Assembly (NCBI GenBank): GCA_013399875.1
Contig: VXAZ01002369.1
Coordinates: 269,459 to 333,458 of the forward strand
Source of the DNA: Gymnorhina tibicen
Taxonomy: Eukaryota > Chordata > Aves > Passeriformes > Artamidae
Direction: 5' to 3'
Length of the DNA: 64,000 nucleotides
A program made the translations under genes and the position numbers. The first letter of the stretch is position 1, and every line of letters begins with the position of its first letter. Below the pieces are notes generated by a model. It was given only the letters and a program-made list of their open reading frames with translations. It was not told the DNA's origin and did no database searches. Positions 1 to 13,580 of the stretch are shown piece after piece.

Positions 1-2195
1 CAGTTGCCTATTATACTTGCCTGACAGTAGTCTTGAACATGGAGAGAAGGGGACAGGAGAGGAAGTGTCATAGCATTATTTCAGTGTCAGGGTGTTTTCT
101 GTAGATGTTCAGCTATATTTTAGCTTTGGGCTTTGTTTCAGGTTCCTACCCTAGTTGCATGCTATTCAACCTATTCATTAACCCAATTTTTAAAGCTTAT
201 ATAGAGATCATGGCAACTTACCAGAATGTGAACCTGTCACTCCATCTATGCTCTGGCTCTGCCTGATTACAGAGTCAGCTCTTCATTATGCTGTACACAC
301 ACTGTGACCAGAGCAGAAATGCTAGTGGTGCATTGAAGTTGAATGTTTAGTTTGAAAGTGACAAAAAAAGGTTTTCTGTTGTTCAGACACACTGCAAAGA
401 AGAAGAGAGATTTCCTATCCTCAAGGGTGCTGGACAAAGAGCATCATATTTGCTTTTACCCTGCCTCAGCAGGAGACTCAGAAGCCAGAACAGCAGACCT
501 GCATAAGGTCTGTTTCTGAGGTCTGGAGCCTCCAGTCTGTTATGCTCTGTTCCCAGACTTTAGTTATCACCCATTAATCCTTCCTTGTATCCTGGAAGGA
601 CCAGTATCCCTACAGAAAAAAAATATGCCTTGAATCACTTTAAGGCTTTGCAGCCCTTTCAGATTCCCCAACATTAATATTTGTGTCTGAAGCTAACTCA
701 TGCAATAAATTAGGCAACTGTTGATTAAATTAGAGTGACCTGAGAGAAAAAAAATACACAAGCTAAGGAAACATTCTTAAAGGAAGAGTTTTTAATGGCT
801 CAAAACCTTCAAACTGCTGCGGAGCATAGCTGGAAAATCAATTTGGAGTTTTCATTTGTTTCTGTTCTCAGAAATGAGACCGATTTGGCAGTCGTGCTCT
901 AACATTAATGATTTAAGGGACTTAACCTTGCTTTATGAATAGAATTCAATCCAGCCTTAAGGTCCATAGGCAATTACTGCAATGAGCATCTGCATGACAC
1001 GCTTTTAAACTCTATACACATTGTGAAAATGTGGTGGGGGGTGGGTTTTATAGGGATACAACAAACTCAAGAGGAATTCCTAATGGAGGAACTGCATGCT
1101 GATCTTTATCTAAGCACATAGGTCATAAAGTGCAGGAGGAGATGTTAGTAATATTTGTTTCACATTAAGAAGGCACCATGTCAGGTAATGCAGGAGAAAT
1201 AAGTATTCTTGAAGCAATCAGACTGAGAGTGTTGGTGTCCCATAAAGTGCTGCCTAAAATTAAGTGAATTTTCTGAGACCAGTGATGGAAATTGACTACT
1301 ACTATTATCCAGGTAATTTTTTGACTGTGATAGGAAAAAAAGCAAACTCTTGAAGACCTGGAACAAAATCAAGGATTTTAAACATAAAATACTGAAGGAT
1401 CCTTTCTTTATCTTAGCTGTTAGTGTTCTCCCAAAATTTTACTAAAGTGATGTTCTTGCTTAATATAAAATGATACAAAAGATCAGTTAAGAAACTATCC
1501 TAGTTTTAGTAATCTTGTTTGTATGGGCAAAGAACAGAAGAAATATGCCAACTTTTTGTTCTCGCTGCCATCTAACAAGTTCCATAGCAATTTTTCCTGT
1601 CTGTCAGTGCAAGTCTGCTCTGGATCCTTCTCTTTTCCTTCCTGTTTATTCTTACAGGAAGTGTTAGATATCCTCTTTGTAACAGAAGTGTTGGACTGAG
1701 ATGGTGCTATCTTTCTAACGTTCCTCTGAAATGTTTTTCTTTATCTATTGGCTGTCTGAACTGTAGCTTATCTTCACATTTGACTAGTGAATGCTTGTCT
1801 CTTAAAAAGGCAGAGTAAGATGGAAAGAAGTGAAAAGTTTCAACTGGAATGGTAAAATAGAAGCATCTGCAGACTTTCTTCTGATCTTTAACTCATGACA
1901 CCATTTCTCAAGCCATGTCACGAAATGTTTAATCAGTGTTTCAAATATTCACACTGCTCATTTTAAGGAAAGGCTTCTGTCTGCATATAGTTACTTCGGA
2001 TTACTTGCATGTGTGGACTCTCGTTAATGCAGAATAGGAGTCCCTGATCTCTTTTAGTTCAAAGTATCTGGAAAACAATAGCTTTAACGATACCCATTTT
2101 CATAAAAGCAATGAAATATAATTATATCCTGCAGCTCATTTACTAGTGCAGTTGGGGCAAGACACATTTTCTTCTTTCTTTCTCTAAGCCAATAG
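1..2195. other. Non-coding stretch, nothing recognised
   Basis: I see no gene, RNA gene or clear repeat here. Stop codons are frequent in all frames and the sequence is moderately AT-rich. The only local peculiarities are short homopolymers and a G-rich run near 1030-1045. Confidence 0.6.
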
Positions 2196-2310
2196 GATCA
2201 TTAGAATAACAGAAAATAAAGCTGGAAAGGATTTTGGGGATTGGTTCTTTTGCCCCAAGGTAGGATCAGTTAGACTTGTTAAACTTCTCACAGATGATTG
2301 TGTGTAACCA
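2196..2310 (-). repeat. Possible ancient CR1 3' fragment, antisense
   Basis: The plus strand reads like the reverse complement of the 3' region of old sauropsid CR1 elements: a purine-rich 'gctggaaagg' block, then a 'ggttcttttgcccc' block, then 'aacttctcacagatg' and 'gtgtaacc'. The blocks occur in the expected order and spacing, but each is degraded and the match fades after about 2310. Recognition is from memory of the family, and a chance resemblance is possible. Confidence 0.35.
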
Positions 2311-5300
2311 ATTACTACTTTCACTTTTTTATGCAAGTTTCAAATGTCAGCCATTTACCAGTCTCTAAATGACCAAAAGCTCGGTAATTCGGAGACAGAG
2401 AAATAACCAGATATATCTGCTACCTCAATAATTTTTATTTGCTGTCTAGCTCTATTTGAACTGGTGTTGGTAATTCATGGACTAATGGTTTTGGTAATTC
2501 ACTTGACAGCCAGCAGTTTTGCTCTATTCTCAGTCAGGAAGACTCAGGCTGCTGCATCTGGGATTACTGAGTTGCTGCTGACTGTTGCTGTTTAATATTT
2601 GCAATTACACTGGATTTTGTCAAAATCCATGAGGTGGTTGTGTGACGGAGAAAGTCACATTGTAAGAAGATTTTACAAAATTTAAAATCTGTCAAGGTGC
2701 CCCAGTCCACACTTTCACAGTTGTTAACATTATGGATTTTTCTTGTGGTCTAAGTTGAGCTTTCTCATTTTAAAGTCCAGTTTAGATTTCTTATTTTTTA
2801 TCCTTTTTTTTAATGAATACTGTTTTCTCTTTGGAAAAACCTTTTGTATTCTCTTTCTGTGTTCTTCTGGGTCATCTTTAGACTAAGAAGTTTGACTTAA
2901 TTTTTTATTAGAACCCACTGTCCAAGAATATGAATATATTTAAATTCTTTCTTTCCATGCAAGTTTTGCCATTAGTTTCTCTGGAAAAAAGACGTACAGA
3001 ATCCTACAAAAATGTCATATTTTGGATATTAATTGGTCCTTGAAATTGATTTTAACATTAAATAGTTGTTTAAAAAAAAACACCCTCCTTACACATCCAT
3101 GTAGAGATTGTCATGTAAGAGGTAGAGACCTAAGCTTCTGATACAGAATTAAAAAACAGGAGAAAGTTAGTGGTCATAATTTTCGATTTCTGAAGTAATC
3201 TTATCTTGTTTCACTTTGCTTACAGGCTAAATCTTGCTTTCAGAGTTGTGATCTGCTGTAATGACATGATGTGTCAGCTGTACATACTGTGTTGTACCTA
3301 TTTGGTGCACTTGTCTCTTTTCATTAGCACATTGTCTCTAGGTAGTCTGACACAGAGTTATTGTTTAGTTTCACGAGCACCATTTCAACACAATTGCAGA
3401 TAATTATGGCTTCATGACTTTAGATAGTGCTGCTAATGTCTTCTAATTATAGTAGCTACAGCAATATATTAGTTGGCCTTGGACATCGTGTTCTGGCATG
3501 GTTGGATTGCTCACAAACTGTAAGAATGATTCTAGAAACCTATAAACAAGGTTAATGATCTTTTTAAGGTTAAAAATTGTAAAACTATTTTGTATGTGAA
3601 TTCTAACACAGGGTGATGTTTAACATCAAAATACGTGCTCACTGCTTCTGTTGTGTAGTAAACTGGTACATGGTTCTCAGGAAGCTTACACAGCTGCAGA
3701 ACCTGTTTAACTGATGGACTGTTGCATATAAATTGTCTTTAAATTGATTAGGTCATGGTCATTACAGTGAAAAAGAGCATTACCATATGATCAGTGCTTT
3801 CCACAACCCAGCAATCTGAATGAAGATCAAAGCTCTGGAAACGAAAAGCCTATGAAAAGCAAGATGAAATGCAATGTGCCATGTTAAATATTTGAAAACT
3901 CTTTAGTCAAATTATTATTGATGAAATAATAAGATCAGAGCCAGAATTCATCGCACAAAATCAGTTTTGAGTAGTCATGGGAAAGTATCTTGCTGTCACA
4001 AGGTGAAACTAGAGCTATGGGGAGTGGGCTACAGGTTTAAACACCAATGAAACAAGAGGGTGATCAAAGGTATACAAAAAGTAATAAAGATCTTAGTGCT
4101 TAGTTGAGAAAACATACTGAAAACTAGCTGAGCATCAAGAATGGGAAAATAATTAGATATTACAGGGAATGGCATAGGCCAGAACAGGTTGTCAGCGCAG
4201 GAGCTTGAGATAAAGTGTAGGTGAGAAATGGAAAAATCAATCAGAGGAGTAAGAACAAGGTAAGGCAGAGTAAATGGGAATGCTGCAAAAAGCAATGGCA
4301 TGAAAACATGGCATAGGATTGTGAACTGTGGAAGTTGATCATATATAATCAATGTACGTTCCTTGGCATCACATAATCAATTTAAGTACACAGATTATCA
4401 GTTGTTTTTACTATTTGCTCTTGTTTATCAATCAAGTCTAAGAAGATTGCTTTTTGGTGGTGTGATGGGGTTTTTTGTCATTTGTTTTGGTAATCTAGAT
4501 CACACCAACTAGGCAATTAAGCTTTAAAGTTTTTACTATGAATCAGAAAATTGTTCACTTATGTTAGAAAATGCTATGTATACTCTAAAATATGAAGGAG
4601 TGTGAGTCCTGTCCCTGTAGATCCTCAGAGGTGTCACAACCCAAGCCTAAAAGGACTAGATTACATCTGGTTTGAAGGGACTTCTGTTTCTAATATATTT
4701 TTTTTGTTGATTTCCTGGAAAGAAGTTAGAGTTATTGGTCTTACCCATGGAAATCTTTCAAGAAATTGTCATCAGATTTCCTTTCCTCTGTTCTTCAGAT
4801 AGTATGTCTGATTTCAGTGAGGGTTTACATCTCCCAGTTAATAGCTCCATTCCTTTAGGACTCTTCAGAGTTACCTGGTTTTGGTATGGTTCTTTATGCT
4901 ACTTCTACTGATTTGTTCGAAAACCTTTCTACTGTCTCTTCAGTTTGATCCAGCTCTCCTAATTGCCCCTGCAGAGCACTGTGTGGTTGAAGATACCTCA
5001 GGAAGGTCCTGTTTGATGATAGCAAACATCAGTGCAAAGCGTTCATTCATCTGTACCCCTCCAAGTGTGCTTCGTTGCATCCCTATGACCCAAAATTTTC
5101 CTGTTTCTCATGCTCTTGAGAAAGATGTTACTAGCCAATACCAGGCTGCAGCTGTTCTATCATGTTCTATACTTCTAATGTGCCAATACTAAATTCTGGG
5201 TTTTGGCATGGATGTGATTTGCTCTCTTGGAGATTGTCTTTTTTAAATAATCATGGTCACTATGTCAGTATCATTTTGATCCAAATCCAATGGTGTACTC

Positions 5301-8300
5301 AGGAAACAATCAAGCATTGCTTCTCCTCTACTGGATGTTAGTTGTTCCAAGAAAATGTAGTTTAAGTGGTGTAAAATTGTTTCTTATGTGCCATTGTGAC
5401 ACTTACTCAGTATGTAGAAAGATAGAACTGCTCTTCCATTATTAGTCCTCCACACTCACACTCGTTTCACAGCAGCTTCTCTGCATACTTAGGAATGTAG
5501 TAATAAAAATAACAATAACAACAAAAATAATAATCCTTTTCAATTTGGGCATTGAAAATTCAGTCTGTATGAATTCAATGTTTCTTATTGACATTGTTAA
5601 TTTTTGTGTCCTATTTGACTATCTGCTTTCTTTAGTGTGTAAATACTCCCTCGCAGATGTCCGTACTACTCTATCATTCCTATATAGTTAGTTCACCTTC
5701 AGTATCATCATGCGTCACAGACTGGACTTGTCACCAACTTTTGGAGCTATGTTATTATCACACAGAGCCAAGAATTTCAGACCACCACCTTATTTTTAGG
5801 CTCTTGAAAAGTATTTAAAAGGATGATCTTGACCTGATCATCTCTTTTTATAGACCTGCTTAACAAGTTTTATTTTTTTTTGTTGACACTGTAATTCACT
5901 ATTTCCTGTTAGATGTTTATCAACTTTTGTTAAACTTTATTTGAAAATTTAATTTCTAGTTTAATGACTTAATCCCTTAAATGTCTTTTAACATATTATA
6001 TTGTTCTCTTTCACACCTGTTGGCTTTTTTTAAGTCTTAAAAAGCTGTTCTGTATTGATTTTAATTTCAGTTGTGAACAAATTATTTTTGTTGTACGGTG
6101 AGACATTTCTTTCTTTGTAGGCTCATCTATCCCAAGCTTTCCCAAGTCATAATAAATTAAACCCACTCTGTCTATTACTGTATTCTGAATTATGCCTTGA
6201 ATAACTCAATGGGACCTGTCCTCTTTGTCTGGTTCTAGTCAAGACACAAGAAGCACTTCAGAAAATTGCTCTGAGAGATCTAAGGCTTGAACTGCCTTGT
6301 AGCAGTTACGCTGTTGCCTTGAGCAACTCTTTCCCATCTGCTTCCTTCTCATTGCACTGTAGTCCCTTCCCGCAGCCCAAGGATTTATAACTTTATTGTC
6401 CTCTCCCCTGACTGCAGTTCCTGTTGCATCCAAGTTTCCCACATTTGTTTATTTATTTTTAGCTTGTGCCAGTATACTCTTAGCATAATATGCATGGACA
6501 GAAAAGCTTTTGGTAGGGTGTTTTCCACCTGTGAGTTTCACGTAAAAATGATATTTTTCTGGCTGTTCAACTTGGGATATGAGCCAACAATGGAGATACC
6601 ATCCATTGATTTGTGTTTATTGCTCCCATAATAATTCCTTTATTACATGATTTTTTTCCTTCTAGGTCAGTTGCCAACTAAGTGAATTTAGTTCATCAGG
6701 AAGATGGAAACATATAGAAAATGGATAAATAGAAAGATCAAGAAAATCTTTGGGGGAGGTCGAGAAAGCTCTAGAAGATTGTAACTGAGGTCTGAGACCC
6801 AGGAGTCAGCAGGCAATACCGAAACTCAAGCTAGGCAGACAAGCTCAGGTTCAGGGGGCATCTTAGCACAAATGAAATGATTTTTTATGGCTGCTTAAGT
6901 GAAGCTTCCATTAAAGCCTTGGCAACAGCCCAAAGTAAGTCTGTTTTGAAGAGATTTAACTGCAATTGGAACAAATAATCCTTATGCAATGACTGAGTCA
7001 GTGCTGAGGAAGGAGTGCATGTTTATCACTTGTGTATATAAGAAAGAAGGGAAAAGTCTCTCATCTTTTACACATCCAGGAAAAGCATTCAGGATGTCAA
7101 TACCTTGTTGCTTGTCTTGAATTTCACTTGCAGTGCTGCCTCAGAAGGCCTCTATATGGTAAAAACCCTCATAAGAAGTTTAGGATTGCTTTCCTGAGAT
7201 CGTAAACTCTGAACCTGCAAGTTTTGTTTGCCAGGAGGCAAACTAGTTTGCCAGTTTAAATCCCTTTGACACATGGTGTGTTTTTGCCAGTGTTCTTCAG
7301 GCAAGCATTTTCTTGCATTGTGAGGTCTGTGCAAAGAGATAAGCCTGGCCTCACATTCCTGAACAAGCCTGAAAAGGCATTTTTTTCATCAGGAAAGAAG
7401 GGATGATTCTAAATTGTAATCCAGACTGCATCTCAGTCTGGAAGCTTGAACCTATCTCTAGTTTACATGTACTGACCCTTGCAATAGCCAAAAAGATTTA
7501 TGTTTCTTCAGGACAAATAAGGTCGATGGTTCATTTGCCTGGCTTTTCTTTTGAGAGCCCCTGACCATAACAGGCATTTGTAGCTCAAAACAGAGCTTCA
7601 CTTGCACATGTGACCTTTTTGACCACTATCAGAACATCACTGCTACTGGTCAGTGCCTCTGGAGCTTTGTTTCTGAATGTTTTGTTGTGAACTGGTTATT
7701 GAACTTCTCCTGCCACTGCCAAGAGATCTGTGCTCGTGAAACTGGTGACATAGATGGATGTCTGTCACCTGTGCTCTGGGGAAGCATCGAGCCTAGCAGG
7801 CCATGAGGGATCAGAGTGCTCAAATGCTCTGTGACAGCTGTGTAGTGTGATGGCTGTGGCCCTGTGCTCTGGCTGACAGGATGAGGAGCTCTGCAGTATG
7901 CAAGGGATTTTTCTGCCTGCACGAACAAAACCCTGAGATACAATCTTTGTACTGCCTTGGGACTTAAGACATTTGAGTTTCACTTCTTTGTCTGTCCTTT
8001 TATTATTACTATTAACATAAAGCAGTATCATTACTGTGGTTTACATTTCATGTGTATATATGGCATCACCTTGCCAAGACCCACAAGTAAGTTTTATAGC
8101 AACAACTAAGTATTTAATTTTTGAGATCTGAAGAACTTCTAGTGAAATGAATCACAGCACAGCCTTCTGAATTTGATATAATTCAATATTAATCAGATTT
8201 AATAAGCAAGAGGATGAATCGAGGCATTGTTAATAGGATACAGAATCTTTAGGCCGCCATCTGAAAGCCACTGCTACTTACAGATCAGTGAGGTGGTTTC

Positions 8301-9437
8301 TGTGAATTGAATCTGGCAATGTCTTTGCAGTGTCTCTGGCAATACCTGGAGTGGATGCATTCTGCAGTTCACTCCACTAAGTCTTCATTATTCATACTCA
8401 GAGACTGGTATGAAAACCCTGCATGAAAATCAGGGCATTAGGTGGGATGGTGCACCCAGCTATGTAGTGGAACAAGTGAAATGCTGAACCTCAGAGCACT
8501 TTGCAGGGGGCATAGGTTAGTCTGTGACTGTAGATAAGACATCTCCAAACTAGCTCAGGAGGTGGTTGCAAGAACAGTTGCACTGACATGTCATCTTCAT
8601 TGCTGATCACAGTTTGTACAGCCCTGGGCAGATGGGAACTTCTCAGAAATTTTTGCAGTTCTTCCATGGGTGAAAGGAGGTTCCCTTGGGCATCAGCTTA
8701 ACAACTTCTGTAGAAGTTCCAATGGTTTTGGAAATAGCCAAGAATAGTATGTAGAAGAAGAGTGAAAAGAAAGGTTCTTGTCAGTGAATATATTTTTACT
8801 ATCTTGGTTTCTACAGGTATTCAGCCATCACTACAGTACCTAAATAACTTCCAGCAATATGTTAACATGTGCAAATAGTCTCAGTCAGGAGTAGCTTTTC
8901 CTTCTTTCATACTCTTTTCAACTTGAGACCTCAGGACGTATTTCTGTAAGGAAAAAAATGAGTATGTGATTTGTGTAAAAAGTGTACATAATTTTTTTCT
9001 TTCATATCATTATATATACATATATACATAGATATAAAATACTATAATCTCTCACTATTATATAAACTATATCTTATATGTTACTCTATTTTATATATAT
9101 TTATATCTTGCCTTTTGAAGCCAATGATGAGGAGATTCTTCAGATTTTGAGAAGGAGATTCCATTTAAGGTAGTGATCAAATACAGTGGAAAATATAATA
9201 TATGGAGCAAAGACAGCTCAGAAGCAAATGTCTAGTTATCTTCATGACCAGTATGCCAGCTGAGGCTGCAGGCTGGATATTTGTTGAAAGAAAGCAGAAA
9301 AATTATGCTTTGCTTTTGAGATAGGAATGCTTCAAAACTTTTGAAGAGTACAAAAGGATTACAGCTTTGCATTAATGTTGTATCTAAGCCAGTGAAAAAG
9401 AGGTGCTCTCTAACGATGGCAGCACAGCCATGAAGTA
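2311..9437. other. Non-coding stretch with TA-rich patch
   Basis: No coding exon or RNA gene was recognised in about 7 kb. The stretch contains an A-rich simple tract (about 5505-5535, mixtures of aat and aac), a promoter-like pair consisting of an AP-1/MARE-like TGAGTCA (6994-7000) and TATATAAG (7035-7042), and a TA-dinucleotide-rich patch at about 9008-9110. The pyrimidine-rich region from about 4800 to 6450 resembles old antisense repeat sequence in texture, but I could not align it to a family. Confidence 0.5.
9008..9110. repeat. TA-rich low-complexity patch
   Basis: The segment is almost entirely A and T, with repeated tata, atac and ttat words and only scattered C and G. It is an imperfect TA-type low-complexity sequence rather than a clean microsatellite. 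It lies about 300 bp upstream of the CR1 copy. Confidence 0.75.
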
Positions 9438-10556
9438 TGTTTTCCGTAGCATTCTCCTAGAGAAACTGTTTGCTCATGGCTTGGATGGATGTACTCTTTG
9501 CTGGATTAAAACTGGCTGGTTGAGCCCAGAGAGGGGTGGTGAATGGAGTTGCATCCAGTTGCCAGCTGGTCACAAGTGGTGTTCCCCAGGGACCAGTGCT
9601 GGGGCCAGGCCTCTTTAATTTCTTTATCAATTATCTGGATGAGGGATCAAGTGCACCCTCAGTCAGATTGCAGATGACACTAAATTGGGCAGGAGAGTTG
9701 ATCTGCTGGATAGCAGGAAGGCTCTGCAGAGAGACCTGGACAGGCTGGAATGATGGGCCAAGGCCAGTTATATGAGGGTCAACAAGGTGAAGTGCTGGGT
9801 CCTGGACTTGGGTCACAACAACCCCACTGAACACTGCAGGCTCGGGGAAGAGTGGCTGGAAAGCTGCCTGGGGGAAAAGGACCTGGTGGTGCTGGTCAAC
9901 AGCAGCTGAACATGAGCCAGCATGTGCCCAGGTGGCCAAGAAGGCCAATGGCATCCTGGCCTATATCAGCAATAGTGTGGCCAGCAGGACCAGGGCAGAG
10001 ATCGTCCCCCTGTGCTCAGAAGTGGTGAGGGCACACCTTGAGTGCTGTGTCCAGTTTTGGGCCATTCACTTCAAAAAGGACATTGAGATGCTGCAGCAGG
10101 TCCAGAGAAGTGCAACAGAGCTGATGAAGGGTCTGGAACACATGTCCTGTGGGGAGCATCTGAGGGGGCTGGGGGTGTTTAGCCTGGAGAAAAGGAGGCT
10201 CAGGGGGTTCTCCTTGCTCTCTACAACTGCCTGAAAGGAGGTTGTAGACAGGTGGTGGTTGGCCTCTTCTCCCAGTAACAAGCAACAGGATGAGAGGAAG
10301 TAGTCCAAGTTGCCCCAGGGGAGGTTTAGATTGGACATTAAGAAAAATGTTTTCACTAAAAGAGTTGCCAAGCATTGGAACAGGCTGCCCAGGAAATGGT
10401 TGAGTCACCATCGCTGGAGGTATTTAAAAGATTTGTAGATGTGACACTTAGGGAGATGATTTAGTGGTGGACTTGGCAGTGCTGGGATAATAGTTGGACT
10501 CAGTAGTCTTAAAGGACTTTTCTAACCTAAATGATTCTATGGCTCTGTAATTCTGT
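9438..10556 (+). mobile_element. CR1 non-LTR retrotransposon, 5'-truncated, dead
   Basis: This is the 3' part of a CR1 LINE, the main retrotransposon of birds. CR1 encodes one polyprotein with endonuclease and reverse transcriptase and copies itself by target-primed reverse transcription. The copy begins inside the reverse-transcriptase domain: 'SILLEKL.AHGLDG' appears near 9449-9490 and 'TSGVPQG.VLGP' near 9567-9606. The catalytic block reads IADDTKLG at 9667-9690, but in a different frame from the segment before it, so the ORF is frameshifted. The C-terminal '[16 protein letters not shown]' and '[10 protein letters not shown]' blocks follow at 9938-10210. The 3' end carries the family hallmark, an attctatg-type octamer repeat degraded at 10532-10556. 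Several frame changes and internal stops make it non-functional. The 5' truncation is typical of the family. The subfamily was not determined. Confidence 0.93.
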
Positions 10557-12439
10557 TATGTACATGGATACATAACTTCTTTCATGGATGTTTGTTTAGG
10601 ATATGAATGGAAAAACAAAGAATGACTAATCCTGTGGGGTTTCAGGATGTGTATGCTTTGTGTGTCTGTGCCTAACAGAGGCAAAACTAGGAAAAAAACC
10701 ACAAAATTGCAAGGGTTGGAAAATGGCCAACAGAATGGTGAAACATGTCAACTGCTTGTGGTGTTGTGGAGGGGAGAGCTCTAAAATCCTGCAGTTTCCT
10801 AAAAGACCTACCAGTCTTCTGTATCTGTGTGTAGTTTTCTATATGCTGTATTTCATACAGCAAATGCCCAATGTAACAGGAATCCAATCCCAGCTATCTC
10901 CAATTCTTTTAAAAACTCCACTTGTAGAAGACTGCCAGGCATGGATCCGAAGGGCACAAACCAAACTCTGCTTTTATGTCTTCTTTCTTAAAATCTTCTT
11001 TAAAAAAAAAATCACAATTGTATTTGACACACGAAAGAACATTTCTTTCCTGATGCTCTCCTCTGCCAGCAAAACCATACTGTAAGTACCAGTGTGTGGG
11101 TGAATTTGCACAGCTAACACCTTTGAAAAGATGTTGGGTGGTTTCCCAGTGTTTGTTCTCTTCTACACTTACACTTTAAAGGTAAGAAATGAGTATTTAT
11201 CTCACCTCTCTTTTGGGCTCTTTAGAAAAGATGAGAGGATAGATTTTTGTACAATCTGATCCCCAGCAGCCTGATAGGCCCAGCTGCCAAAGTCAGAGTT
11301 TAGCCACTGTCTCAAATAAGTCACCCATTGAGGTAGAATATGTAGAATTGTCCAATTTCACAATTTACTGTAGGTCTTACTTTGCTTGTTTACATAGTCC
11401 ATCTAGACCTTGTTGTGGAAGAAAGCCTGAAAATGTGAAGCAAATAGCAAGATAAATTAGAAAATACTTTCAGGCAAAAAAATTCAGCATTGCATACTTC
11501 AAGAATATCAAACTGCATGTAGGTACAGATATGTGACTTGAAAACTTTATTTGAAAAGCATTGTAACGGAGAGATGGCCAAGCTGGTTCTGTAGCTGCAT
11601 GTAGCCTCCAGTGCCAGGTTTACATCACGCAAACACAAGAAGATTGGGCTGACATGGCATTCTTGGAATAAAGTTGGGTTTGTGGATGTGGAAGCAGGGA
11701 AGGAAACACAGGCTGTGAAAATATTATTCCCTAGCTGGCCAAGAAAGTCACCCTTTGGGTCTGAGATACTTGGATGTGTCTTGTGGGGTTCTTTAAACAT
11801 ATGAAGGGTCTGACACATACTTGAAAGAGGAGAAAGACTGGTCATCTGTCGTTAGAAAATATGCTTTCCCCACGTTGCTTAATTTCTCCTTTTGATAATG
11901 CGTATTCTCGCTGCTTCAATTTGCTTTTCAGTAATGTTTCTGTCACTTTATAAAACCACCTCTCAGGTAAAGCTTCTGACAATAGTCTGCAAGCTTTGTG
12001 CTTTATTTGGGAAGAGGCCAAAGGTAATGATGATTTTGCTGTGGTAAGAGCCAGTTTCTAGGGAGATGAAGACCTTTGGTCTCCAATGAATGATCAGCCC
12101 AGTTTTTGTTCAGATGTCTGCTCCACTTGTCCAGCTCCTGGAGAAGAGCAGACAGGCAAAACAAGCAGAATCCTTACTCCTTTCCTTAGAAGGAATAGCA
12201 GGAAGGTTCAGAAGAATCCCAGCAGCTCTACTCTCTTGTGCCTCTCCTGCCTCATGTCACCCTGCAGTAACGCGGATATTTGGTCTATTTTCACAATGTT
12301 AAGACTTGAAAGGGAGGAGTATGGATCACAACGTAGGAACTGAAGGTGTGAAACCTGGAAAAAAAGTAGCAGTCAGGCTCTTTTTGCCTGGAAATTTCTT
12401 GGAAGGGGAATAAGGCTCCCTAGAAAGGGCTGGAAGTAA
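10557..12439. other. Non-coding spacer between two CR1 copies
   Basis: About 1.9 kb with no recognised gene or repeat. A 151-codon minus-strand open frame at 11390-11845 and a 141-codon plus-strand frame at 10660-11085 show no domain, have unremarkable composition and look like chance frames. Confidence 0.55.
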
Positions 12440-13580
12440 GCTAATGCCACTCCTATCTTCAAGGAAAAGAAATCTGGAGAACTACAGGCTGGTCAGCATC
12501 ACCCTGATCCCTAGGAGCATGAGGGCATGAATAATTGTGGAAACTGTTTCCAGACACTTAAAAGACAAGAAGGTGATTAGAAAAGTAAGCATGGATTTAT
12601 AAAGGAGAAATTGTACCTGGCCCAACCTGATAGTCTTCTGTGGTGAGCTGACTGGCTTGGTGGATGAGGGGAAAGCAACACTGTTGTTTATCTTGATTCT
12701 AGCAGGGCTTTTGACACTGTTCCCTAACATCTTTAAGACCAAATGGTGATGGATGGTCGAGGTAATCAGACAGTGCAGTGGATTGAACATTGGCTGTACC
12801 AATGGGCTCCAAGGGCAGCTGTGGCCCAAAGTCCAGCTGGAAGCTGGTCACTAGTGGAGTATTCTAAGGGTCACTACTGGGTCCAGAACTGTTTAAAACT
12901 TCAGTAATCACCTGAAGGACGTGACAAAGTACACCCTCAGCAAATTCACAGATGATAGACCAGAGGAATGTGTTCTTACTCAGAAGAATTTCAACAGGCT
13001 GGGGAAATAGATGGGAACCTCATGAAGTTCTACAAAGGTAAAAGCAAAATCCTGCATCTGGAGATGGATAACCCCATGGCTGTGTTGGGGCCTGACTGGC
13101 TGAAAAGCAACTTTGTAGGAAAGGGCCTCGGGGTTCTGTTGGACACATGAGCCAGTAATGTGCCTTTGCAGAACAGGAGACCATCAGTAACCTGAGCTGC
13201 ATTAGGAGGAGTTTTGGCAGCAGGTTGAGGGAGTTGGCTCTCCCCCTATACTCAACACTGGTGAGACACATCTGCAGTGATTTGTCCAGGTCTGGGCTCC
13301 CCCATACAAGAGAGACATCGACATACTAGGGAGTAAGAAAGGGGAGTAAGAAATGTTGAGTCAGACTCAGTGATGACAGGAAAAAGGCACAAGAAACAAT
13401 GGGCAAAAGTTAAAATGCAGGAAATTCCACTCAAACCTAAGGGGGAAAAAATCTTTATGGCTAACTGAAGACTGGAACAGGTTGGCCAGAGGGGCCATCC
13501 TTGGTCATGGTCAAAATTCAGCCAGACAGCATCCTATGCAAGCTGTTCTAGGTGACTGCATTGACCTAGATGATGTCTAT
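12440..13580 (+). mobile_element. CR1 non-LTR retrotransposon, older degraded copy
   Basis: This second CR1 copy has the same orientation as the one 1.9 kb upstream but is more decayed. It starts further 5' in the reverse-transcriptase domain. The nucleotide text around 12470-12720 follows the CR1 order: 'ENYR.VS' coding, then 'DKKV', then 'FCGELTGLVDEG', then an 'FDTV' equivalent near 12710. The catalytic box survives as FTDD at 12945-12956, with T where CR1 usually has A. The 3' part follows ('LRGVLLDT' near 13125-13149, then 'AGNVP'-like sequence) and ends in 'tctaggtgactgc...gacctagatgatgtc'. The usual octamer tail is not clear. Stops, frameshifts and deletions show it is dead. It is not a tandem duplicate of the 9.4-10.6 kb copy, because the two overlap in different parts of the element and differ widely. 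Confidence 0.88.

Noticed and set aside
4800..6450. Pyrimidine-rich region resembling antisense ancient repeat
   Set aside because: The texture is suggestive, but I could not find ordered blocks matching any family, unlike at 28.9-30.4 kb and 58.6-60.1 kb.
9631..9954. 107-codon minus-strand frame
   Set aside because: It is the antisense shadow of the CR1 reverse-transcriptase relic.
10016..10411. 131-codon minus-strand frame
   Set aside because: It is the antisense shadow of the CR1 3' region.
11390..11845. 151-codon minus-strand open frame
   Set aside because: No recognisable motif and no splice or promoter context. Probably chance.
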